10,751 nucleotides of DNA from Syntrophobacterales bacterium. GTDB taxonomy: Bacteria; Desulfobacterota; Syntrophorhabdia; Syntrophorhabdales; WCHB1-27. A model generated the notes under the pieces. It saw nothing but the letters and a program-made list of their open reading frames with translations. It was not told the origin of the DNA and searched no databases. Position 1 is the stretch's first letter. Each line of letters starts with the position of its first letter. The position numbers and the translations under genes are program-made. Location: assembly GCA_017881765.1 (NCBI GenBank), contig JADGQN010000124.1:1-10751 (forward strand), given 5' to 3'. Below are positions 5,654 through 10,751 of the stretch, in pieces.

Positions 5654-6175
5654 GTGGAAGGCATTCGGAAGTTATTAAAAGTATTAGCAAAAATGAGCAG
5701 GTTCCTTCTGATAGGAAGGGTTGCGGGCATTGGAGAGAAACTTCTCGATATTCTTGTGATCTCCCTGATAATCAAAGTAGGAGTTATCGCAGAATTTCTC
5801 ATCGTCGTTCCTCTTTACTCCTGTTATTGCACGGGAATTATTGTGGCCTATGATTATTTTCTTGAGAAGGGTTACGATTTTGCGGGGCTGGAATATTTAC
5901 GGAATATGCAGAAGGGGAAGGTAGAGAAAAAGAAGTTTTTCAAGAGATTTCTGCGATCAGTTATGAGAAGAAGATATTCTATTTTCTGGATTGGAAGTGT
6001 CGCTCAAATTAACCCGGACGGAGTGACACTCCTTCTGAGAAAGGACAGGACAAGCACTTTGAGAAATTTCCTTGGGATTACTCTTCCCTCAACTGTCCTT
6101 TCGATAGCCTTTTGGACCACGATGTTTAAACTGGGCATTATGGGGGTGGCTTATTTCAAATTGTTTATTCAATAA
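5654..6175 (+). CDS. Unrecognised membrane protein, about 173 residues
   Basis: I do not recognise this protein. It has a basic amphipathic N-terminus, a long hydrophobic region at about 30-66 (probably two membrane helices), a strongly basic central segment (KGKVEKKKFFKRFLRSVMRR, about 87-106), and a C-terminal membrane helix at about 143-170. GTG 5654 is preferred because GGGAGG (5641-5646) then has seven-base spacing; TTG 5651 is also open and would add one residue. It is AT-richer than both neighbours and stands alone, with a 185-base gap before it in which I see no clear gene. The clear hydrophobic pattern and ribosome site argue for a real gene, but its function is unknown. Confidence 0.62.
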   Translation: MEGIRKLLKVLAKMSRFLLIGRVAGIGEKLLDILVISLIIKVGVIAEFLIVVPLYSCYCTGIIVAYDYFLEKGYDFAGLEYLRNMQKGKVEKKKFFKRFLRSVMRRRYSIFWIGSVAQINPDGVTLLLRKDRTSTLRNFLGITLPSTVLSIAFWTTMFKLGIMGVAYFKLFIQ

Positions 6176-6181
6176 ATCAGA

Positions 6182-6233
6182 ATAGCTCAGGTGGAGGTGC
6201 CTGGCTATCTTCAGCCCCGCTTTCTGCTTTTTT
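6182..6233 (+). terminator. Possible terminator after the membrane protein gene
   Basis: ATAGC (6182-6186) and CAGG (6188-6191) pair with CCTG (6200-6203) and GCTAT (6204-6208), a nine-pair stem with one bulged T and an eight-base loop, seven bases after the stop. A run of six T lies at 6228-6233, but about 20 bases beyond the stem, so termination may be weak. Confidence 0.35.
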
Positions 6234-6282
6234 GGTCTCGTTTGAAGTATACTTTAGGTAGCAGTAGCCGGGCTAATTTCCC

Positions 6283-6311
6283 TTAACAAATTAGAACTAT
6301 TGTTCTATACT
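6283..6311 (+). promoter_or_regulatory. Sigma-70-type promoter of the helicase gene
   Basis: TTAACA (6283-6288, five of six -35 positions) and TATACT (6306-6311, five of six -10 positions) are separated by exactly 17 bases. Transcription would start near 6318, giving a leader of about 40 bases before ATG 6358. A GAAC-N4-GTTC palindrome fills the spacer and touches the -10 box. This is the best promoter in the window. Confidence 0.65.
6292..6307. promoter_or_regulatory. LexA-box-like operator GAAC-N4-GTTC in the helicase promoter
   Basis: TAGAAC (6292-6297) and GTTCTA (6302-6307) are perfect arms around four bases. The core GAAC-N4-GTTC is the LexA (DinR) box known from Bacillus subtilis and several other phyla. 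It lies between the -35 and -10 boxes, where bound LexA would block RNA polymerase. The gene controlled is a UvrD/Rep-type helicase, a common SOS gene class. This match of site, position and gene makes SOS regulation a good inference. If the host is a deltaproteobacterium the site type is notable, since LexA boxes in that group vary. Confidence 0.55.
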
Positions 6312-6357
6312 ATGAGCAGCGCACGGCAGGACCCTGGAGTCCACGGCAGAACACGGA

Positions 6358-8376
6358 ATGAGCGAAAACATCAAAGAACAGCTTAACGACAGCCAATACG
6401 AGGCTGTGACCAGCATCGAAGGCCCTGTGCTCGTTATCGCCGGTGCCGGAAGCGGAAAGACCAGAGTGATCGAGTTTCGTGTCCGTCACCTGGTGGAGGC
6501 CGGTATCGACCCCACGTCAATCCTGCTTCTCACTTTCACGAGACGAGCTGCCCAGGAGATGATATCGAGGGCTGGCAAGAGCGACCCGCGATGCCGGAGT
6601 GTGGAGGGGGGCACATTCCATTCTTTTGCCAACAAAGTGTTGCGGACTTACAGCCATTTTTTCGGCCTTCCTAACAGCTTCACTATTTACGATGAGGCCG
6701 ACGCCGAGGAAGCGATACACCGTTGCGCCATGAGGTTGGGATTCTATGCCAAGGAAAAGAGACGCCCTAGAAAGGATATGCTCAGAAAGATCATCAGCAT
6801 GGCCCTCAACAAGGAAATGCGTCTCGAGGACGTACTTGCCAAGTACTATACACCCTTTCTGCAGTATGCGGACGAGATCAAAGAACTCCGCCAGAAGTAT
6901 ATGGAGTACAAAATTGCCTCTCAATGTCTTGACTACGACGATCTGCTCCTTTATCCGAAACTCCTTTTGGAGAACGATAAAATACGTCATCAGCTGTCGG
7001 AAGGGTATAAGTACGTAATGGTAGACGAATTCCAGGACACAAACGTCATGCAGGCAGATATTGCGTATTATCTGGCCGAACGGCACGGGCGGATTCTGGT
7101 GGTAGGAGATGACACACAGAGCATCTACTCCTTCCGGGGTGCATCCCATAAAAACATCATGAAATTTCCGGAGAGGTTTCCGGCCTGCAGGATCATCAAG
7201 CTGGAGGAGAACTACAGGAGCACTCAGGCAATTCTGGATGTAGGCAATGCTGTCATGGATAACATGGAGAATAAGTATGAGAAGTCTCTCCGAGCGGTGA
7301 AGAAGGAGCATGGCGAAAAACCGTATCTGATTTACTTCAAAGATGCTTACGAGGAAGCGGCATGGGTTGCCGATCAGGTGAAGGCTTTCTATGACGAGGG
7401 GATGGAATTATCGCATCAGTGCATTCTCTTCCGGTCAGCCTATATCACGATCCCTCTTCAGACGGAGCTGAGCAAGAGGAATATTCCTTTCGCGGTGTAT
7501 GGCGGGCTCAAATTCTATGAAACCGCTCATGTCAAGGACGTGATTGCCCACTTGAAGCTCTTTGTTAACCCTAAGGATGAGCTTGCCTGGAATCGCGTGC
7601 TGCTGCTTGTGCCGGGTGTTGGGCCGAGGACTGCTGAAAAGCTCCTTGGCGAGATTGGCGCATGCTTAACTCTTGATTCCATTATCCGCGATGTTATTGA
7701 AAAGCATGCGAGGGGAGGTGGGGGTTATTCGGAACGTCTTGCCCTCCTCGGAAATCTTCTCGCCGCGGGTCAGGCAGCCGCGAGCCCCAGCCAAAAATGC
7801 CAGGCCGTGCTCGACTACTACGAGCCCGTACTGAGAGAAAAATTCGACCTCGACTGGCACCTCCGGAAAAATGACCTGGAGGCCGTAGCGCAGATATCCG
7901 AAAGATACGCATCGATCCGAGACCTTCTGGTCGACCTGGCGATTGAGCCGCCGGAGCGAGGTGTCAAAGATTTTCACGATACGATCTGGGAGAGGCCACT
8001 TATTCTTTCGACGATCCATTCGGCAAAGGGACTCGAGTGGCGCAACGTTTTTCTCATCGGCGCTATCGACGGTGTCTTGCCGTCAAGTTACACTACTCAC
8101 GATGACGAAGCAATGGAAGAGGAACACCGGTTGCTCTACGTAGCTATAACGAGGGCAAGGGAAAGGCTTTATATTCTTGCCCATCACGAAGGCCGCAATA
8201 ACGGTATACACACGTTTAACCGGCTTTCCCGATTCATTGATGCGGCCAATGTCCGGGCCTGTCTGGATCAGAAGCATGCGTTCCCGCACATGTCGGGGCA
8301 TGAGCCCGACGTCGATCCAATGTCCAGTTACGGCAAGACAGAACTTTTGTCGAAACTGCTCGACTCCCTTAAATAA
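6358..8376 (+). CDS. UvrD/Rep/PcrA-family superfamily 1A ATP-dependent DNA helicase
   Basis: A 672-residue 3'-5' DNA translocase of the type used in repair and replication restart. All motifs are present in order: Q-motif LNDSQYEAV (9-17), Walker A AGAGSGKT (28-35), motif Ia LLLTFTRRAAQEM (56-68), TFHSF (86-90), Walker B VDEFQD (222-227), motif III VVGDDTQSIYSFRG (248-261), motif IV EENYRST (283-289), motif V TIHSAKGLE (552-560) and motif VI LLYVAITRAR (592-601). It is intact and close to Rep in length (about 670), lacking the longer C-terminal extension of PcrA/UvrD. ATG 6358 is the first codon before the Q-motif, but no good Shine-Dalgarno sequence precedes it, unlike other genes here. Whether it is the housekeeping UvrD or an extra paralogue cannot be told. 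Confidence 0.93.
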   Translation: MSENIKEQLNDSQYEAVTSIEGPVLVIAGAGSGKTRVIEFRVRHLVEAGIDPTSILLLTFTRRAAQEMISRAGKSDPRCRSVEGGTFHSFANKVLRTYSHFFGLPNSFTIYDEADAEEAIHRCAMRLGFYAKEKRRPRKDMLRKIISMALNKEMRLEDVLAKYYTPFLQYADEIKELRQKYMEYKIASQCLDYDDLLLYPKLLLENDKIRHQLSEGYKYVMVDEFQDTNVMQADIAYYLAERHGRILVVGDDTQSIYSFRGASHKNIMKFPERFPACRIIKLEENYRSTQAILDVGNAVMDNMENKYEKSLRAVKKEHGEKPYLIYFKDAYEEAAWVADQVKAFYDEGMELSHQCILFRSAYITIPLQTELSKRNIPFAVYGGLKFYETAHVKDVIAHLKLFVNPKDELAWNRVLLLVPGVGPRTAEKLLGEIGACLTLDSIIRDVIEKHARGGGGYSERLALLGNLLAAGQAAASPSQKCQAVLDYYEPVLREKFDLDWHLRKNDLEAVAQISERYASIRDLLVDLAIEPPERGVKDFHDTIWERPLILSTIHSAKGLEWRNVFLIGAIDGVLPSSYTTHDDEAMEEEHRLLYVAITRARERLYILAHHEGRNNGIHTFNRLSRFIDAANVRACLDQKHAFPHMSGHEPDVDPMSSYGKTELLSKLLDSLK

Positions 8377-8964
8377 TTTCTTAAATAAGCCTGGACGATT
8401 TTGCGGCTTAATGCATGAGATGGCTGTGTGGCCACGTTATAGTTCCTTTTTACAAAGGCCGTTTTATGGTGGTCTCTTTTAGCGTATTCATTTTCCAGTC
8501 AGTCAATTGTGCGACGCTGATGCCGTGAAGAGCCGGTGTCAGACAGGGTCTTCGAGACCAAATCGCTGAAGCGCACACGGTCTCTTTCTTCCTCCTACCA
8601 TGCATATCGCCTTAGCCGGAGTTCATGCATGAACAAGGTTGGTAATGTTGAGGATCGCTTAGCGGTCGCGACCAGCCCGGCGGGCTCCCCGCGACCACCA
8701 CACCGCTGTAAGTCGCATGCGCGGCGCCACCCCGAGCACCAGGCATGCTGTCGACACGATGCCGTCGTTCGCACCCAAGACGGCGGCGCGAAGCCGGCCG
8801 ATGCGTTGCATGCGGTGCCGTTCCCGACGGAATATACGCGTTCTCTTGTTCCCTGCCTCTTCCTATTTGCACTAGTTCGCGTTCTTCCTGACCCCGACTT
8901 GACGCAATTGTCCTCGCACCTTACCATTACTTGTAGTATCCCTAACTTTATACGGAGAGATTTC
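8377..8964. other. About 590 bases without a convincing gene, GC-rich in the second half
   Basis: The first 240 bases resemble the rest of the window in composition. From about 8640 the sequence becomes GC-rich and remains so through the broken peptidase gene. Open frames run through it on both strands, but their translations are Arg/Pro/Ser/Cys-rich, lack recognisable motifs and lack well-placed ribosome sites, as expected of non-coding GC-rich DNA. A perfect 14-bp palindrome lies at 8621-8634. I find no transposase fragment, tRNA or array. It may be decayed or imported intergenic DNA linked to the pseudogene downstream. Confidence 0.5.
8621..8634. repeat. Perfect 14-bp palindrome GTTCATGCATGAAC
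   Basis: The 14 bases equal their own reverse complement. The site lies close to the point where composition shifts to high GC. The core ATGCAT also occurs near 8411, 8600 and, at the other end of the GC-rich stretch, around 9603. It could be a regulator site or a junction trace, but may be chance. Confidence 0.35.
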
Positions 8965-9558
8965 ATGACACCGTTGCGCAATTTGTCGGCGGAATCCCAC
9001 CTGTGGCTTCTGCCTGCAGTGTTGGCGCTCGTCTGCTCGATTCCCTATCCGGGGTCGGCTGCGCAAGGGCATGGAGCCAGGGTCTCGGCAGCGCCGGGCA
9101 CGCTGGTCCGCTGGTCGGCGCCGGGCACGAAGCGCTGCAGCATGAGCGGGCGCTCCTGGCCCGCATTGCAGGAGACCTGCTATTACCCGGTCGACCTGCT
9201 GCAGAAGCCGGGTCTCATCAAGATCACCCGCTGGGGTCACGGTCCCGGCGAGTCTGCGCACATCTCCGTGGAGCCCCACGAACACCCCGGTCTTGGCCGT
9301 CGCCGACGGAACGGTGGTGGTCGCCAAGGACCTGTTCTTCCCGGGGAACGCCGTCTTCATCGACCACGGCGACGGCCTCATCAGCATGTCCTTCCACCTT
9401 TCCGAGATCAAGGTGAAGGCGGGACAGCAGATCAAGAAGGGCGACACGGTCGCTCCACCGGGCCGCATCTCTTCTTCGGCGTCCGCTGGCACGGCGCCCG
9501 CATCAACCCCCACTTCCTGCTTGAGGACCCGGCCAAGATCCCGGCCGTGGGCCCCTGA
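8965..9558 (+). pseudogene. Broken M23-family (LytM/lysostaphin-type) metallopeptidase gene
   Basis: Three fragments of one protein lie in alternating frames. The first, from ATG 8965 with GGAG at 8954-8957, has a signal peptide-like start (HLWLLPAVLALVCSIPYPGSA) and reaches residue ~104 (ITRWGHGPGESAHISVEP). Near 9275 the frame changes to TNTPVLAVADGTVVVAKDLF through IKKGDTV, the typical M23 beta-barrel core. Near 9452 it returns to the first frame as STGPHLFFGVRWHGARINP and ends at TGA 9558. The segment that should lie between the first two parts, including the HxxxD zinc motif, is missing, and a few codons around the second junction are also gone. The second motif reads H-L-F instead of the usual HxH. 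Intact relatives are periplasmic or cell-wall endopeptidases; this copy should be inactive. Its higher GC suggests transfer. Assembly error is possible but would need two events. Confidence 0.72.
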
Positions 9559-9602
9559 GCAACGTCGGGCTATACTAACGAAGGCACGGGAGCTAACGCT
9601 GC

Positions 9603-10388
9603 ATGCATGCATCAGACCTTAAACGTTTAGAAGAAGCGGCAAAACTGCTCGAGCATCCCGGGTGGATTGCAAAAATTACCAATATGGTTGGCATGCCGAT
9701 TGATTGGGCAATAAAAAACCTCCCCAAAGGCGCAAGTTCAATGATAACAAAAGCAACGGAAAAAGCGATAACAAAGGCTCTCGTAACAGCTGTATCGACG
9801 ATGGACCTAAACTATCGAGGCAAACCGTTTACGTGGGCACATAGATTTGCAGTGGCTATCGCCGGCGGTGCAGGAGGCTTTTTCGGTTTGCCAGGTTTAG
9901 CTATTGAATTACCCATATCAACAGCAATCATGCTCAGATCGATAGCGGATATCGCAAGAAGTGAGGGCGAACATATTGAAGATATTGACGCACAGCTTGC
10001 ATGTGTCCAGGTATTTGCGTTAGGGGGTTCTAAAAGAATTGATGATGCACCGGAAACAGGCTATTACGCTGTACGCATAGCGCTCACTCGTGCGCTCGCT
10101 GAAGCAGGCGAGTTCATTGCCGAGAGAGGATTCGTAGAAGAGGGCGCAACCGTCATAGTGCGTTTGGTTGCCAGAATTGCTTCTCGATTTGGGGTGGTGG
10201 TTTCTGAAAAAGCGGCGGCAGAAACAGTTCCTATAGTCGGGGCGGCCGGTGGCGCGACCATCAACCTCCTTTTTATAAATCATTTTCAAGCAATGGCACG
10301 TGGCCATTTTATAGTGAGAAGCCTTGAGCGCACATGGGGCGAAGCAGTTGTAAAAAAGGAATATGAAAGGATCGCAAAAGAGCTATAA
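9603..10388 (+). CDS. EcsC-family protein
   Basis: A 261-residue protein of the EcsC family, named after the third gene of the Bacillus ecs ABC-transporter operon; its biochemical role is unknown. The family pattern is visible: an acidic, helical start (LKRLEEAAKLLEHPGW, 6-21), a glycine-rich hydrophobic stretch AVAIAGGAGGFFGLPGLAIELPISTAIMLRSIADIA (about 83-118), then GEHIEDIDAQLACVQVFALGG, and a second hydrophobic glycine/alanine segment VPIVGAAGGATINLLFINHF (about 216-235). The hydrophobic parts suggest peripheral or membrane association. GGGAG (9588-9592) lies 10 bases before ATG 9603. No ABC transporter is adjacent. Composition returns to that of the native genes, in contrast to the GC-rich pseudogene just upstream. 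Confidence 0.83.
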   Translation: MHASDLKRLEEAAKLLEHPGWIAKITNMVGMPIDWAIKNLPKGASSMITKATEKAITKALVTAVSTMDLNYRGKPFTWAHRFAVAIAGGAGGFFGLPGLAIELPISTAIMLRSIADIARSEGEHIEDIDAQLACVQVFALGGSKRIDDAPETGYYAVRIALTRALAEAGEFIAERGFVEEGATVIVRLVARIASRFGVVVSEKAAAETVPIVGAAGGATINLLFINHFQAMARGHFIVRSLERTWGEAVVKKEYERIAKEL

Positions 10389-10389
10389 A

Positions 10390-10404
10390 GAGCCCTGCGG
10401 GCTC
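10390..10404 (+). terminator. Short hairpin just after the EcsC-family gene, weak terminator candidate
   Basis: GAGCCC (10390-10395) and GGGCTC (10399-10404) form a six-pair GC-rich stem with a three-base loop directly after the stop codon. No T run follows, so it is at best a factor-dependent or mRNA-end-protecting structure. Confidence 0.3.
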
Positions 10405-10546
10405 GATCATGAGACAGTCACCGGAGACCAACGAAACGATATCACCGCTTCCTGGGGCCAGGTCCCTCGAGCTAAGCGGGTCTATTCATCACTTCGGTTG
10501 GAAATCGATAAACGCCTTTTCATGGTATAGCATTGATAATAGACCG

Positions 10547-10552
10547 TATAAT
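10547..10552 (+). promoter_or_regulatory. Perfect -10 box TATAAT upstream of the DUF2934 gene
   Basis: TATAAT at 10547-10552 matches the -10 consensus fully and lies about 54 bases before the next ATG in AT-rich DNA. No acceptable -35 hexamer lies 16-18 bases upstream, so activator dependence or chance is possible. Confidence 0.3.
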
Positions 10553-10605
10553 GACTAACTTTTATTAACAGCTATTCGATAAAACTGTTTTTTTGAGAGG
10601 TATAT

Positions 10606-10751
10606 ATGGACCGTCGCGATGAAATAGCAAAGGTTGCTCACGACTTATTTGAAAAGGATGGCAGGCTACACGGAAAAGACTTTGACCACTGGATTGAAGC
10701 CGAGGCAATAGTAAAGGCGAAGTACGAAAAAGGGAATGAAAGCAAGCCTGG
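10606..10751 (+). CDS. DUF2934-domain protein, N-terminal part (cut by window end)
   Basis: The first 48 codons of a gene that runs past the window. Residues 5-37 (DEIAKVAHDLFEKDG, then GKDFDHWIEAEAIV) fit the DUF2934 pattern, a short helical motif with an alanine/tyrosine-rich helix, a Gly turn and a D-W-x-x-A-E element. The function of the family is unknown; members are usually small soluble proteins. The start ATG has GAGAGG (10595-10600) five bases upstream. It lies 217 bases after the EcsC-family gene and probably has its own promoter. Confidence 0.72.
   Translation, partial: MDRRDEIAKVAHDLFEKDGRLHGKDFDHWIEAEAIVKAKYEKGNESKP

Noticed and set aside
6517..7311. Minus-strand open frame of 264 codons inside the helicase gene
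   Set aside because: It lies wholly opposite conserved helicase motifs and shows no domain or ribosome site of its own.
8368..8388. Direct repeat CTTAAATAA (8368-8376 and 8380-8388) at the helicase stop codon
   Set aside because: Short, AT-rich and isolated; likely chance, with no target-site or regulatory context.
8386..8410. TAAGCC/GGCTTA stem after the helicase gene as terminator
   Set aside because: Only six pairs with a 13-base loop and no T run.
8536..8964. Upstream part of the open frame leading into the M23 fragment
   Set aside because: The translation is low-complexity Arg/Pro/Ser/His with no motif; the signal peptide and ribosome site place the original start at 8965.
8872..9612. 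Minus-strand open frame of 246 codons over the M23 pseudogene
   Set aside because: It has no recognisable motif and Arg/Ala-rich content expected of antisense GC-rich DNA, while the plus strand has clear M23 sequence.

Overview
The window looks like chromosomal DNA from a free-living Gram-negative bacterium, most likely an anaerobe of the former Deltaproteobacteria (Desulfobacterota) or a related phylum. The basis is indirect: moderate GC, strong AGGAGG-type ribosome sites, a membrane polyferredoxin, a LUD-domain protein, periplasmic and lipoprotein signal peptides, and a thiol-containing ArsR regulator of a type I associate with such bacteria. The species cannot be named from this sequence. 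I saw no rRNA, tRNA, CRISPR array, transposase or phage gene. || Layout: (1) 1-112 is the C-terminal tail of a permease that resembles the FtsX/MacB ABC family. (2) 182-3225 is a same-strand cluster: an ArsR-type regulator, a NapH/CcoG-like membrane polyferredoxin, a Spy/CpxP-like periplasmic protein with a Met/Gly/His-rich tail, and a secreted beta-rich protein of unknown function. A 24-bp block of three 8-bp repeats (AAACAAAT) and an inverted repeat lie between regulator and polyferredoxin. I infer an envelope metal or redox stress module, possibly for copper. (3) 3436-4470 is a GalT-type nucleotidyltransferase with complete zinc and catalytic motifs. (4) 4520-4681, minus strand, is a 53-residue candidate lipoprotein. 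(5) 4827-5468 is a stand-alone LUD-domain protein with a C-terminal four-cysteine cluster. (6) 5654-6175 is an unrecognised, AT-richer membrane protein. (7) 6358-8376 is a UvrD/Rep superfamily 1 helicase. Its promoter carries a GAAC-N4-GTTC palindrome, the form of a LexA box, inside the -35/-10 spacer, which suggests SOS control. (8) 8377-8964 is about 590 bases without a convincing gene, and its second half is GC-rich. (9) 8965-9558 is a broken M23-family peptidase gene with an internal deletion and two frame changes. (10) 9603-10388 is an EcsC-family protein. (11) 10606 to the window end is the start of a DUF2934 protein. || Working together: the first cluster is the only convincing multi-gene unit. 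It would couple a cytoplasmic repressor to an inner-membrane electron-transfer protein and two exported proteins. The rest are mostly single genes with their own ribosome sites. The helicase has the clearest regulatory region. The stretch from about 8620 to 9600 looks like decayed, GC-rich material of foreign origin between native genes.
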